A stretch of DNA of 64,000 nucleotides from Acinetobacter dispersus (GCF_009884975.1 NZ_CP041970.1:992001-1056000), one strand, 5' to 3'. Shown: positions 17,888 through 27,957, numbered from the stretch's first letter. Notes: a model not told the origin generated them from the sequence alone. Numbers and translations are program-made.

Positions 17888-19057
17888 ATGGCGTTCAAAT
17901 CTTTTGAACGTAGTCATTTGGAGCTCAGTATCATGGCGATACTTGGCTCTTTAACGACATCGTTGGCGAATGCACAATCTACAGCACCGACAAGCCCTGC
18001 GAGTGTTGAAGCATGTGTGGCTTTGGCTGCAAATGCTGAACGCTTGGCTTGTTATGATAGCCTGTATAAAGCACCTGTCATTATTCCAACACAAGCTCAG
18101 ACGGATGCCGCACCAGTGGTTGCAGCCGCGATGCCTGTGATTGAGTCTAATGAAAAAGCCAAGCCAGAATCTTTAAAAGATAAAGTGGTTCAAAAAGTAA
18201 GTGATTTGCATTTGTTAGGGGCTGCACCGAAATTTGATCCAAATGTTTCTTTATTAGATCGTCGTTGGGAGTTGTCGGAAGAAAGCAAGCTCGGGGTGTG
18301 GAACATTCGTGCCTATCAACCTGTTTATTTGCTTCCAGTGTTTTGGACCAGTGACAAAAACGAATTTCCAAGTAGCCCAAATCCAGAAAATACGGTCAAA
18401 GAGAAGCAAGAATTAACGTCAAGTGAAGCCAAATTTCAGCTTTCCTTTAAGACCAAGGCTTGGGAAAATATCTTTGGTGATAATGGTGATCTCTGGTTGG
18501 GTTATACTCAGTCATCTCGTTGGCAAGTCTATAATTCGGAAGAGTCGCGACCATTTCGCGAGACCAATTATGAGCCTGAAGCAAGTTTGATGTTTAGGAC
18601 CAACTATGAGATTTTAGGTCTCAATGCCCGTTTGCTTGGTGTGACCTTGAACCATCAGTCTAATGGTCGTTCAGATCCATTATCACGTAGTTGGAACCGT
18701 GTCATTTTCAATCTTGGATTTGAAAAAGATAATTTCGCCTTGATGGTTCGTCCTTGGTATCGGGTAGAGGAAGAAGCCAAAGATGATAATAATCCAGATA
18801 TTAAAGATTATATCGGTCGTGGTGATTTAACCGCATTCTACCGTAAAGGCGATAACGACTTTTCTCTGATGTTACGTCATTCATTGAAAGGTGGAGATCG
18901 TTCGCACGGAGCGGTTCAGTTTGACTGGGCTTTCCCAATTAAAGATAAATTACGTGGTCATTTGCAAATATTTGATGGCTATGGCGAGAGCTTGATTGAT
19001 TATAACCACCGAGCAACCTATGTCGGCTTGGGTGTATCTTTAATGAACTGGTACTAA
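17888..19057 (+). CDS. pldA: outer-membrane phospholipase A (OMPLA)
   Basis: A 389-residue outer-membrane phospholipase. A signal peptide (about 1-29, ending ANAQ) is followed by a roughly 100-residue periplasmic extension carrying the VEACVALAANAERLACYD motif (Cys-x-RLACYD type), absent from E. coli PldA. The barrel then begins near 120. The catalytic triad is His256, Ser258 and Asn270 within LNHQSNGRSDP...SRSWNR, equivalent to His142/Ser144/Asn156 of E. coli. GGAGAA precedes ATG 17888; an upstream TTG is less likely. Confidence 0.95.
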   Translation: MAFKSFERSHLELSIMAILGSLTTSLANAQSTAPTSPASVEACVALAANAERLACYDSLYKAPVIIPTQAQTDAAPVVAAAMPVIESNEKAKPESLKDKVVQKVSDLHLLGAAPKFDPNVSLLDRRWELSEESKLGVWNIRAYQPVYLLPVFWTSDKNEFPSSPNPENTVKEKQELTSSEAKFQLSFKTKAWENIFGDNGDLWLGYTQSSRWQVYNSEESRPFRETNYEPEASLMFRTNYEILGLNARLLGVTLNHQSNGRSDPLSRSWNRVIFNLGFEKDNFALMVRPWYRVEEEAKDDNNPDIKDYIGRGDLTAFYRKGDNDFSLMLRHSLKGGDRSHGAVQFDWAFPIKDKLRGHLQIFDGYGESLIDYNHRATYVGLGVSLMNWY

Positions 19058-19585
19058 ATGAGTTTAAATATTCCAGAGTCCTTATTACAGCTTGAAGCAA
19101 ATTGTGGTGTCTTTGCACTCTGGTTAATCGTGAAGCAATATCATACCCATATTGATATTGCTGACCTGATTCGTTTGTCTGGCCATGATCGAGAAGACGG
19201 GACATTCACTATTGCTTTGGCTGTGGCACTGAAAAAATTAGGGTTTGAGGTATCGTTCTATACGGCGCCTGACCCTCATATTGATGAAAAGGAAAAGCAA
19301 AGTTATCTTGATGCACAGCGTCTTCAGATCCCAGTTCAGGCTGCTTTAACATATTCAGAGATTCAGAAAGCTTTTGAACAAGGCCACTTCGTGATCGTGT
19401 TTTATGACACATTACAAGGTATGGGGAACCAGTCCTTGATTTATTCAATCGATGAACACGAAATTAGTTTTTGTGATCATTTTGACGTGATGTCTAAAAC
19501 AGTGTTTGAACAACAACGTCAAAGCGATGAAATTTGTCGACAAGTGATTGTGATTCAACAGCCTGTTGATCATTATCCTATCTGA
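19058..19585 (+). CDS. C39-like putative cysteine peptidase
   Basis: A 175-residue protein. Its N-terminal segment LEANCGVFALWLIVKQY has the Cys-Gly-x-x-Ala/Ser-x-x-M/I-x-x pattern of papain-fold C39-like peptidases. A possible catalytic His lies in CDHFDVM (about 140-146). No transporter domains are present, so it is not a bacteriocin-exporter C39. ATG directly abuts the pldA stop (TAAATG), implying co-translation. Its last 13 bases overlap the convergent ktrB gene. Confidence 0.62.
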   Translation: MSLNIPESLLQLEANCGVFALWLIVKQYHTHIDIADLIRLSGHDREDGTFTIALAVALKKLGFEVSFYTAPDPHIDEKEKQSYLDAQRLQIPVQAALTYSEIQKAFEQGHFVIVFYDTLQGMGNQSLIYSIDEHEISFCDHFDVMSKTVFEQQRQSDEICRQVIVIQQPVDHYPI

Positions 19586-20910
19586 ATATTGGCATTGGCG
19601 TGTTTTAAGCGGCTCTTCTTTGGAGTCGCAATTAAATAGGCCAGTGTTAACGGTCCCAATCGTCCTGTAAACATCAGCAAACTCAGCACAAACAAACTAC
19701 CATCATGCAGCTGACCTGTTGCACCTCGTGACAGCCCTACAGTACATGCGGCAGAGACCACTTCAAACATCAGGTCGAGCACATCTAATTTTGGTTCAAG
19801 CAGAAAGACAATAAAGCACCCCACAAAAACCAGCATGCCTGTAATGGCAGTCACTGCAAGTGCTTTATAAGTCGTTTCTTGTGAAACTGAATGGTTAAAA
19901 ATCCGAATTTCTTCATTACGGCGTAGAAAGGAAATCACACAGAGTAATAAAATTACAAAAGTACCGACTTTAATACCGCCTGCGGTACTGAGAGAACCAC
20001 CACCAATAAACATCAATAACATGGTCAATAAAGCGGTACTATGTTCCATTGAACCTGTATCAATGGTGTTAAACCCTGACGAACGTGGCACAGTCGCTTG
20101 GAACCAAGCATTCATGGCTTGTTCACCAAGGCCCATTGAGCCGAGCGTGAGAGGATTGTTGGACTCTAATAACCAAATTAAGATAAATGCAACAAGATTT
20201 AAAATTGCGATGGTACTCAGAATCAGTTTGCTGTTTGGGGTCAACTTACTCCAACGTTTATTTTGCTTAACATCAATCAGAACCAAGAAGCCGATCCCGC
20301 CTAGGGTATATAACATGCTGATGGTGAGACAAATCAGATAGTGGCTTTGAAAGTTAATCAGACTGTTATCAAATAAGGAAAAACCTGCATTATTAAAAGC
20401 TGAGACGCTATAGAAAACAGCATAATAAAGCCCGCGACCAAAACCATACATTGGCGCAAAGGAGGCTGTCAGGATAATGACGCCAATCAACTCAAAAAAT
20501 AGGGTGTATAGCACGACACCTTTGGCAACGAAGGTCACTTTGGATAGGCTGGTTTGACCCAAGCTATCTTGCGCCATCATTTGTTGTTTTAAGCCGAGTT
20601 TAGGTGCGAGACTCAATGCTGCCAAGATGGCAAAGGTCATAAAGCCTAAACCACCTGATTGAATTAGCAAAAGAATAATAAACTGCCCGAGATGATTAAA
20701 TGATTCATTCAGATTAACCACGGATAGGCCAGTAATGGTCACGGCTGAAGTTGCTGTAAATAAGGCATCCATCCAACTGACATTGCCTTTATTTGCAATC
20801 GGCATTTTTAGCAGTATCGTGCCAATGATAATAAAACTAAGAAACCCAATTGCCAGTAAAGATGGCGGGCTTAGATTGAAAATCTTCTGGGAGTTTATTT
20901 TGAATGCCAT
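19573..20910 (-). CDS. ktrB: potassium uptake transporter subunit KtrB
   Basis: A 445-residue member of the Trk/Ktr/HKT superfamily with four M1-P-M2 repeats. The four selectivity-filter glycines are visible in SAVTITGLSVV (about 54-64), SAFNNAGFSLF, VPRSSGFNTID and SAACTVGLSRG. This size, and the paired small RCK protein, favour Ktr (Na+-dependent K+ uptake) over TrkH (about 480 residues with TrkA of about 458). The gene starts one base after the ktrA stop. Confidence 0.92.
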   Translation of the reverse strand: MAFKINSQKIFNLSPPSLLAIGFLSFIIIGTILLKMPIANKGNVSWMDALFTATSAVTITGLSVVNLNESFNHLGQFIILLLIQSGGLGFMTFAILAALSLAPKLGLKQQMMAQDSLGQTSLSKVTFVAKGVVLYTLFFELIGVIILTASFAPMYGFGRGLYYAVFYSVSAFNNAGFSLFDNSLINFQSHYLICLTISMLYTLGGIGFLVLIDVKQNKRWSKLTPNSKLILSTIAILNLVAFILIWLLESNNPLTLGSMGLGEQAMNAWFQATVPRSSGFNTIDTGSMEHSTALLTMLLMFIGGGSLSTAGGIKVGTFVILLLCVISFLRRNEEIRIFNHSVSQETTYKALAVTAITGMLVFVGCFIVFLLEPKLDVLDLMFEVVSAACTVGLSRGATGQLHDGSLFVLSLLMFTGRLGPLTLAYLIATPKKSRLKHANANIQIG

Positions 20911-20911
20911 G

Positions 20912-21562
20912 TTATGCGAAACATCCTGAAAGTTTTCTAAGATGGCTGAGTGAACCTTCTAAAATCAGGACATCACCCGTTTGCAAGGTAAAATTTGCAT
21001 CTGTTTCATAGTGAATCTGTTGATCTCGTTTCAGTAGCAGTAGCTTGATATTTGGCTCTTGTTTTAAGATGCCTGATAAATTTACATTGTTGAGTTTTTC
21101 ATTAACTGGAACTTTAACGATGTAATGATCATCATCTAAAGCCATATAACGGCTCACCATTGGATAGTTTAAAGCTTGAGCAACCCGCACACCCATATCT
21201 TCTTCAGGATGGATAATCTTACTGACATTTAAATGAGAAAGAATGGTGTGATGTGCTTTGGTTTTAGCCTTGACCAGAATTTTCTCAACCCCTAAGTTCT
21301 TGAGATTTAAAACACAGAGAATACTGGCCTCAATATCTTCACCAATTGCGACAACAACAGCGTCACAATTTTGGATATTCAGTTCTTCTAGGACATGCTC
21401 ATCGGTAGCATCGGCAATCACTGCGTGTGTAATACGGTCAGCCAAGCTCTCGACATTACGTTTGATCGTATCAATCCCAATGACATCATGATTCAATTTA
21501 GTCAGCTCTAATGCAACAGTTGCCCCAAAACTACCTAAACCAATGACTGCAAACTGTGCCAT
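20912..21562 (-). CDS. ktrA: potassium uptake regulatory subunit KtrA
   Basis: A 216-residue cytoplasmic RCK protein with a single Rossmann NAD(H)/ATP-binding domain (GLGSFGATVALEL, about 8-20, G-x-G-x-x-G) and a C-terminal RCK_C domain (from about 135, KVPVNEKL onward). It forms the octameric gating ring that controls KtrB by ATP/ADP binding. It is the first gene of the ktrAB operon; the spacing to ktrB is a single base. Confidence 0.94.
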   Translation of the reverse strand: MAQFAVIGLGSFGATVALELTKLNHDVIGIDTIKRNVESLADRITHAVIADATDEHVLEELNIQNCDAVVVAIGEDIEASILCVLNLKNLGVEKILVKAKTKAHHTILSHLNVSKIIHPEEDMGVRVAQALNYPMVSRYMALDDDHYIVKVPVNEKLNNVNLSGILKQEPNIKLLLLKRDQQIHYETDANFTLQTGDVLILEGSLSHLRKLSGCFA

Positions 21563-21977
21563 AACTGTCCTTAACTAAATGATAAAAATGTCTTTTTATT
21601 CATTTTAAGATGGATCAATTTTTTAGTTTGTAATGATTTTGTTTGGGTTGGCAAAGATACGCCAGTTATTGTTTTGATAAAAATAAAAAGCTGCCTCAAT
21701 CAAAATATTTTTGTTGCAAACATATTGAGTATGAGGAATATTGCTTCGTTAGATTACACTGCATAACGGATGATATAGGAGATAAGTATGTAGTACTTTG
21801 GAGGGGTTAGATTTGAGGTAGGAATTTAATCATTTGGGGCTTTAACGGCATAACGAATAAAAAGAGGAGTGATGAAGCCTTGAAATTCGGATAAAGATCA
21901 TATGGAGAAGAAAAGAAAAAATATGTTTTTTGTTATTACTGTTTTTATTGCAAAATTAATACTGTTAAGGGGTGAGG
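21563..21977. other. intergenic region upstream of ktrA and the 21978 gene
   Basis: About 415 bases, AT-rich. It should hold the divergent promoters. I see no convincing hairpin, operator or gene. A 35-codon frame at 21902-22009 has no ribosome site and overlaps the next gene. Confidence 0.5.
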
Positions 21978-22409
21978 ATGTCTGTTTTTGCTATGTCGTT
22001 GGCCTATAAGGTGTTGTTTTTTGTGGGATTGTTTTTAATAATTTCAAAGAAAAATAAATTTTTTTATTGGGGAATGTTCTTAGTCGTAATCTCATTTACA
22101 ATATATTTATACAATTTAAAAATGTCTTCTGAAAATTATACTTATATAAGGAAAAATATTTGTGGGAAATATGCTATTAGTTCTCCAAAAACTTCGATGA
22201 AAGGAGCCGGTAAAGTTCTTGAAGTGAAAATAAATGTTGAAAATTATGGCCAGCTTATTTTTGAAATTGGGAAAGATGATTTTGATCGAGATACGAGAGG
22301 CATTGATTTAATAGGGAGAAAAATATGTGTAAATGTAAATGTAAGAGTTTTGAATGGAAAAGAAGACTTACAAAATGTAACAGGGGCTAAACAAATTATT
22401 ATTAAGTAA
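21978..22409 (+). CDS. hypothetical protein with N-terminal membrane helices
   Basis: A 143-residue protein that I do not recognise. It has two hydrophobic helices (about 7-23 and 30-48) and a roughly 90-residue soluble domain rich in short beta-prone stretches (KVLEVKINVENYGQLIFEIG, then ICVNVNVRVLNG). The gene is more AT-rich than its neighbours, which suggests recent acquisition. AGGGG precedes ATG 21978; the GTG at 21972 is an alternative. It is alone between ktrA (divergent) and ilvA (convergent). Confidence 0.6.
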   Translation: MSVFAMSLAYKVLFFVGLFLIISKKNKFFYWGMFLVVISFTIYLYNLKMSSENYTYIRKNICGKYAISSPKTSMKGAGKVLEVKINVENYGQLIFEIGKDDFDRDTRGIDLIGRKICVNVNVRVLNGKEDLQNVTGAKQIIIK

Positions 22410-22469
22410 TAATCTATTTTCAAATGGATGATTAAAATTTCAAATAATATTTAGACTTGTCAGAGTTCT

Positions 22470-22503
22470 CTCAAAAATAAAGCCGACATCATGTCGGCTT
22501 TAA
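22470..22503. terminator. bidirectional terminator of ilvA and the 21978 gene
   Basis: TAAAGCCGACAT (22479-22490) pairs with ATGTCGGCTTTA, with T-rich sequence on the minus-strand side. Confidence 0.88.
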
Positions 22504-22516
22504 GTTGTTATGCTGC

Positions 22517-24055
22517 TTATTTAAGGAAACGCTTATAACCAATATTGTTGCTGATTTCAGCATATGGATAAGTGATTTTTTCTAAAGTTTCGACTAAGCC
22601 ATCAGGGTTTTGCTTTGCATCAGTCGCTTGAAGCCCGACCAGTACACGACCTTCTGCCGCACCGTGATTGCGGTAATGGAAAAGGGTAATGTTATGTGTT
22701 GGGCCTAAACGTTCTAGGAAGGTCAATAACGCACCAGGACGTTCAGGGAATTCAACACGAAACAAACGCTCATGTTCAATATTGGCGTGGCCACCTATCA
22801 AATAGCGAATATGGAGTTTTGCAACTTCATCATCAGATAAATCATCAACTTCATATTGTTGCTTTAACATGTCGTGAATTTCATGACGTTCAGTTTCACC
22901 GCCTTTGAGGCTAATCCCGACAAAGACTTGAGCAAGATTACTATCACTGGCGCGGTAGTTAAACTCGGTGATGTTACGACCTTGTAGCGCACGGCAGAAA
23001 TGCAGGAAGGCGCCTTTTTGCTCAGGAATCGTCACCGCATAGATCGCTTCACGACGTTCACCCAACTCAGTACGTTCTGCAATATAGCGTAAACGGTCAA
23101 AGTTCATGTTGGCACCACAAACAATAGAGACCATGTTTTTATCTGTTATTTGATGTTCTGCAACATATTTTTTGATCCCAGCCAAGGCCATAGCACCAGA
23201 AGGTTCAACAATGCTGCGATTCTCATCGTAAGTATCTTTAATCGCAGCACAGATTTCATCTGTATCTACAGTGACAATATCTGGTTCAACGATTGGGCCT
23301 GAATTATCAGACTTCCGTAAACGGATTACATCAAATGGCAATTCGCCAATTTGAGCAACAGCCGTACCATCAGCAAATAGGCCTACATGCGGCAACACAA
23401 CGCGCTCGTTTGATTCAAGAGCTGCTTTTAAACATGCAGATTCTTCGTATTCAACACCAATTACTTTGACGTGTGGTGCAACTTCGCCCAAGTATGCTGC
23501 AACACCAGCAATGAGTCCGCCACCGCCGACTGCAACAAAAACATATTCAACATCACGCCATTGGCGCAATAATTCATTGGCGATTGTGCCTTGACCCGCA
23601 ATCACCAGTTCATCGTCATAAGGTGGAATAAAAACCAAACCTTCATCTTCTGCACGTTGTTTTGCGTATTTATTGGCAACATCGAAACTATCGCCATGTA
23701 ATACAACTTGACCGCCTAAGCGTTTAACCGCCTGAACCTTAATGTCAGGTGTCGTGCTTGGCATGACGATAATGGCAGGAATGCCTAATTTTTTTCCAGA
23801 CAGTGCAACGCCTTGGGCATGGTTGCCTGCAGATGCACAAATGACACCACGATCGAGTTGATCTTTTGGTAGTTGGCTAATGCGGTTGTAGGCACCACGT
23901 AGCTTGAAAGAGAATACAGGTTGTAGATCTTCACGTTTAAATCGAATGTTATTATTAATTTTTTGACTAATTCGTGGAGCTGCTTCAAGCGGTGTTTCAA
24001 TCGCAACATCATAAACCGTTGCTTGTAAAATTTGTCGTACCACACGAGACAGCAT
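22517..24055 (-). CDS. ilvA: threonine ammonia-lyase, biosynthetic
   Basis: A 512-residue PLP enzyme that deaminates threonine to 2-oxobutanoate, the first committed step to isoleucine. The PLP lysine is Lys51 in FSFKLRGAYNR, and the phosphate-binding glycine loop is VGGGGLIAG. The C-terminal third carries two ACT-like regulatory domains (about 325-400 and 420-500), as expected for the isoleucine-inhibited long form (E. coli 514 residues). ATG 24055 has AGGGAA at good spacing; ATG 24061 would sit too close. It is divergent from rpiA. Confidence 0.96.
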   Translation of the reverse strand: MLSRVVRQILQATVYDVAIETPLEAAPRISQKINNNIRFKREDLQPVFSFKLRGAYNRISQLPKDQLDRGVICASAGNHAQGVALSGKKLGIPAIIVMPSTTPDIKVQAVKRLGGQVVLHGDSFDVANKYAKQRAEDEGLVFIPPYDDELVIAGQGTIANELLRQWRDVEYVFVAVGGGGLIAGVAAYLGEVAPHVKVIGVEYEESACLKAALESNERVVLPHVGLFADGTAVAQIGELPFDVIRLRKSDNSGPIVEPDIVTVDTDEICAAIKDTYDENRSIVEPSGAMALAGIKKYVAEHQITDKNMVSIVCGANMNFDRLRYIAERTELGERREAIYAVTIPEQKGAFLHFCRALQGRNITEFNYRASDSNLAQVFVGISLKGGETERHEIHDMLKQQYEVDDLSDDEVAKLHIRYLIGGHANIEHERLFRVEFPERPGALLTFLERLGPTHNITLFHYRNHGAAEGRVLVGLQATDAKQNPDGLVETLEKITYPYAEISNNIGYKRFLK

Positions 24056-24159
24056 GTTCATCTTCCCTATAACAGTTTAAAATAGGCAATCATTGTAGCA
24101 AACCCCTGTGCATTTGCGCTGTTTTCTTAAAGCAAATGTCAAAATAGTTGAGTGAAGTC

Positions 24160-24831
24160 ATGAGTCTATATGCAACCCAAGATGAAAAAAAACAAGCTGC
24201 GGCCAAAGCAGCCTTGAAACATTTGCCTAAAGGCGGCATTTTGGGCGTAGGAACAGGAAGTACCGTTAATTTTTTAATTGATTTATTGCCTGAATTGCAA
24301 TTAGAAGCAGCAGTAGCAAGTTCAACTGCAACAGCTGATCGTCTAAAAAAACTGGGCATTGAAGTGGTCGATATGAACTCTGTCGGTGGTTTAGATGCTT
24401 ATGTTGATGGTGCTGATGAAATTGACCGTCACATGCATATGATCAAAGGTGGTGGTGCGGCATTAACCCGTGAAAAAATTGTGGCATCAATTGCAAAGAA
24501 ATTTGTATGTATCGTAGATGACTCAAAATGGGTAGATCAGTTAGGACGTGATTTCCCACTTCCTGTTGAAGTGATTCCAATGGCGCGTTCTGCAGTGGCT
24601 CGTAAAATTGTTGCGTTAGGTGGTGATCCTGTTTATCGCGAAGGTGTTGTAACTGATAATGGGAATGTGATTTTAGATGTATTTAATTTGAATATTCTAA
24701 ATGCGATTGAGTTGGAAAAAACCATTAACGATATTCCGGGCGTTGTGACCAATGGTATCTTTGCATTAAATGCAGCAACCATTGCTGTTGTTGCAACTGA
24801 CAGTGGTATCGAAGAGCGTACAGCACAATAA
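24160..24831 (+). CDS. rpiA: ribose-5-phosphate isomerase A
   Basis: A 223-residue enzyme of the non-oxidative pentose phosphate pathway that interconverts ribose-5-phosphate and ribulose-5-phosphate. Conserved segments are [10 protein letters not shown] (about 30-39), DGADEID (about 83-89) with catalytic Asp, and [12 protein letters not shown] (about 96-107) with the catalytic Glu and Lys. ATG 24160 (MSLYATQ) is preferred to an upstream TTG at 24148. The last base of the stop is shared with the next start (TAATG). Confidence 0.96.
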   Translation: MSLYATQDEKKQAAAKAALKHLPKGGILGVGTGSTVNFLIDLLPELQLEAAVASSTATADRLKKLGIEVVDMNSVGGLDAYVDGADEIDRHMHMIKGGGAALTREKIVASIAKKFVCIVDDSKWVDQLGRDFPLPVEVIPMARSAVARKIVALGGDPVYREGVVTDNGNVILDVFNLNILNAIELEKTINDIPGVVTNGIFALNAATIAVVATDSGIEERTAQ

Positions 24832-25523
24832 TGCCATTAGTTTCATTAGAAACGCTGTTACCTGAAATTAAAGTTGTTCGACATGCAAGGGCAAGAAATT
24901 TGCGCTTGCGTGTTGAGCCAACAGGTATTCGCCTCACAGTTCCTTTGTTCTGTAGCAAACGACAGATTCAGCAGTTTCTGCATCAGTCTGAACAATGGTT
25001 GATAGAAACGTGGGGCAAACAACAACAGCAATTTAATCAAACGACGGCATTTCCTGAATCGTTGACATTGTTTCACCATGTGCAGCCTTTTAGGATTATT
25101 CAACAACAGCAACGACATATTTTTAAGTTTGATTTCGAGCGACAACAATTACTGATTCGGCATGAACAGTCCGAGCAGGCTTTACAAGCTGCTGTCATGG
25201 CTTATGCAAAACAGTTTTTACCTGAATATTTAGCTCAAGTAAGCCGGCAAATCAGTTTGTCTTACCAACAGTGTAGTATCCGTAAGCCAAAGACGCGTTG
25301 GGGTAGTTGTAGTTCTAAGCATGACATCATGTTACATGCTGCATTGGTGCTGATGCCAGAATATATTGTACGATCAGTCTGTGTACATGAGTTGGCACAT
25401 ACCAAACATTTTGATCATAGTGCTGCGTTTTGGAATGAAGTGGAAAAGCATGATGCCAATTACCTTGAGCATCGAAAGCAATTGAAACAGACTCAATTGC
25501 CGAGTTGGTATTATAAAAAATAA
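24831..25523 (+). CDS. YgjP-like M48-type metallopeptidase (DUF45)
   Basis: A 230-residue protein of the YgjP/WSS1-like family. The zinc-binding motif H-E-L-A-H with a downstream His (VHELAHTKHFDHSAAFW) lies near 182-198, preceded by the family motif TRWGSCSS. E. coli YgjP is a UTP-binding protein with a zinc peptidase fold; its physiological substrate is uncertain. Translation is coupled to rpiA through TAATG. Confidence 0.88.
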   Translation: MPLVSLETLLPEIKVVRHARARNLRLRVEPTGIRLTVPLFCSKRQIQQFLHQSEQWLIETWGKQQQQFNQTTAFPESLTLFHHVQPFRIIQQQQRHIFKFDFERQQLLIRHEQSEQALQAAVMAYAKQFLPEYLAQVSRQISLSYQQCSIRKPKTRWGSCSSKHDIMLHAALVLMPEYIVRSVCVHELAHTKHFDHSAAFWNEVEKHDANYLEHRKQLKQTQLPSWYYKK

Positions 25524-25564
25524 TAAAGTGTAGGTTTGCCTTAACCATTAAACAAGCGATTGTT

Positions 25565-26152
25565 TTATACAGCTAGACCTTTTCGAATACGTAGGGCTTG
25601 TTTTAGGCTGGGGACATCATTTTGCCATTGTTTGAGTACTAAGATAATTGCAATAATTTCAGCCCGTGTCAGTATTCCTAGCCAGAAAACGACTACAAAT
25701 AAAATTTGTGCATGACCTGTTAATGTGACTTGTACCAATAAAGCAAAAAGAAATAAGGTCCAAATTTTAGCACCTAGACTATGTGTAGCGACTTCTTTTC
25801 GGAATTTAATGAAACTTACAATATAGATTGCAACTTCTGACAGAATTAAAATAACAATCGCCCAAAGATGTTGCTTAAAGAAATCAGGTTGTTGCATATA
25901 AATTGAGGCAATTGCACAAATAAAAAAGACTTGGTCAACGTTAGAATCGAGTCGGCGTAATTTTTCATTGGAAACACCTAGATGTCTTGCAATGATGCCA
26001 TCAAAGATATCACTGATCAGTCCCAGTGTTAAAAATACCACAGTATAGATAGGATAGAATTGTGGTTGTAGCAAGGTCACAGCAATGATCAGAAAACCTA
26101 AGAGTAATCTGGAATAAACAAGTAAAGTTGGAATTTTATATTTTAAAGACAT
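25565..26152 (-). CDS. CDP-alcohol phosphatidyltransferase homologue with altered signature
   Basis: A 195-residue membrane protein with about six TM helices. The family motif D-G-x2-A-R-x8-G-x3-D-x3-D appears as DGIIAR-HLGVSNEK-L-RRL-D-SNV-D (about 47-69): all Asp residues and the Arg are kept, but the conserved Gly is Leu. The Asp residues bind the two catalytic metals, so activity may remain, with altered geometry. The donor and acceptor are not predictable. A weak hairpin (AAACAA-GCGA-TTGTTT, 25550-25565) overlaps its stop. Confidence 0.78.
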   Translation of the reverse strand: MSLKYKIPTLLVYSRLLLGFLIIAVTLLQPQFYPIYTVVFLTLGLISDIFDGIIARHLGVSNEKLRRLDSNVDQVFFICAIASIYMQQPDFFKQHLWAIVILILSEVAIYIVSFIKFRKEVATHSLGAKIWTLFLFALLVQVTLTGHAQILFVVVFWLGILTRAEIIAIILVLKQWQNDVPSLKQALRIRKGLAV

Positions 26153-26350
26153 GAATCAAGAACATTAAAACGGTTTAATTTGAGTATAGCAGTCAGTATT
26201 GAATATCAAGATAACAAATACATATTTTATAAAAAACAACAGTCTTTCATAGTAATCGCAAATATTCAGATTATTTTTTCATAATGACATTGCGTACTTA
26301 TTGCAAGCAATGAATTTGCTGATCCATTGCTTGCATGTGTGACTTAAGTC

Positions 26351-27862
26351 TTAGAAATTGCACTGTAACTGCGTTGTTTGCAGTTGATCAGGTGCTTTGC
26401 GGCTATCTAAACCAGCACTGGCACTTAAGACCTGATTTGCTTTAACTTTAAGTTGGACAAAATTATATTGCAAAGTACTATTGTTTGGTTCAGTAGAACT
26501 GCTATTCAATAAATATTCAAAATTGGTTTTATCAACTTGTAATAAGTTATCTGTACTGTCACCGTCTAGTTTAGAGCTGTAGGTCTTACCATCTTTAGTG
26601 AGCTCTAGCCAACCATCGCCACGAATATTGAGTTGACAGTTGCTGGTTGAATCTTTGTAATTTCCAATTAAATATTCAATCGAAGGTAAGCTAGCATTTA
26701 CAATATTAATTCCTGTAATGCCTTGCTTACACGGATAAATTGAGCCATTACATGTTTGAGTTGTATCTGAAAAACCGACAGCAGGGCGATAATCACCAGC
26801 GCCAAATATACGGAAAGAGGTAGCTGCATTGCTTGTGGGGTCACTACCAGCATAAGCTTTTTGCTGTAATAGCGTATAGCCCTGTGGATTTTCTGTTGCC
26901 TGATTAAAACGATTGGCTAATTGTAGTACAGATTGTTTTAAAGAAATCGCAAAGGTATCTCTCGTATTCTTTTGATTTGCTGCAATAGATATCGCATCAT
27001 TCTTAGTGGAATCAACATTATCTGGAGGGGGGGTCACCAATGTTATTAAAGTATTTTGATCACCGCGTATTTTTTTCCCATCAAGATAACCATCTTTTAA
27101 ATCGATGGCTAAGTTCTTGGTAAATTCAGCATAACTACTATTCGGATAGACATCTGCCCATTGCTGAATAAAGCCAAAACTTAGATAGGTATCGATATAT
27201 AAATTTAAATTATTATTTTGTAGTGTGAATACATTTAAAATGGAAGATGGGGTAATATTTGGGATGTCTAAATAATGAAAGGCATTTGTTAAGGCCGTGT
27301 TTACATCGGTAGTTGCAAGACTTAGTTGTAATGCACTGATTTTTATTGGAGTACTATTTGTGTCCGTTGGTAATATACCAGAACGTATTAAGGCACGCTG
27401 ATAAATTGCTTCTGAACTTGGATTGATATAAATCGTTTGAGTGAGCGAATTGGTGTTTACTTCAACGAGACTGTGTAATGTCATAGAAATATTTTGATAT
27501 TGACCACTCTGATAGTCATAGATCAATGAGTTTGGAGTTGTTGAGATTTCAATTCGATACAATCGATCTTTATCCAAAATTCTTGGTAATACAATATCGA
27601 TTTCTGAAGTTGTTGTTAAATCTCGTTCTAAGACCAAGCTATTATCAAAATTATCAAAAACTTTTAGGGTGACATTGCGCATTTCAACTGGGGTTTTGAT
27701 ATTGAAATTTTTAGGTTTGGGGACAGAGACCGTTGGAGTGGTTTCTTTAGTTGCTTTACTTTCACCGCTTCCACAACCAATCAATGTTGAGCTGAGTAAA
27801 AGCGTACTTAGTCCTAAGCAAATATGATGATGTAATCTTTGTTTTGACATCAAAGAAGGCAT
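26351..27862 (-). CDS. large hypothetical lipoprotein
   Basis: A 503-residue protein. Its hydrophobic leader ends in the lipobox STLIGC (Cys at about 30) followed by GSGESKATKE, so it is probably an outer-membrane lipoprotein. The mature part has a Pro/Thr linker, then beta-rich sequence (EMRNVTLKVFDNFDNSLVLERD, shown here in two pieces: EMRNVTLKVFD and NFDNSLVLERD). The C-terminal half carries Cys pairs (CNGSIYPCKQG, CQLNIRGDGW, final LQCNF) that could form disulfides. I do not recognise the family. GGAG lies 7 bases ahead of ATG 27862; an ATG at 27892 lacks a ribosome site. Confidence 0.7.
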   Translation of the reverse strand: MPSLMSKQRLHHHICLGLSTLLLSSTLIGCGSGESKATKETTPTVSVPKPKNFNIKTPVEMRNVTLKVFDNFDNSLVLERDLTTTSEIDIVLPRILDKDRLYRIEISTTPNSLIYDYQSGQYQNISMTLHSLVEVNTNSLTQTIYINPSSEAIYQRALIRSGILPTDTNSTPIKISALQLSLATTDVNTALTNAFHYLDIPNITPSSILNVFTLQNNNLNLYIDTYLSFGFIQQWADVYPNSSYAEFTKNLAIDLKDGYLDGKKIRGDQNTLITLVTPPPDNVDSTKNDAISIAANQKNTRDTFAISLKQSVLQLANRFNQATENPQGYTLLQQKAYAGSDPTSNAATSFRIFGAGDYRPAVGFSDTTQTCNGSIYPCKQGITGINIVNASLPSIEYLIGNYKDSTSNCQLNIRGDGWLELTKDGKTYSSKLDGDSTDNLLQVDKTNFEYLLNSSSTEPNNSTLQYNFVQLKVKANQVLSASAGLDSRKAPDQLQTTQLQCNF

Positions 27863-27957
27863 TCCAGCTCTCCAGAAAAATTTTGCATCCATGAAATTTA
27901 TTATTACCGCATTTTTTTATTCTATTCGAATAGTGAAAGGATTCAATAGTATTTCTT

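Noticed and set aside
21902..22009. 35-codon hydrophobic frame ahead of the 21978 gene
   Set aside because: No ribosome site, and it overlaps the better-supported gene in another frame.
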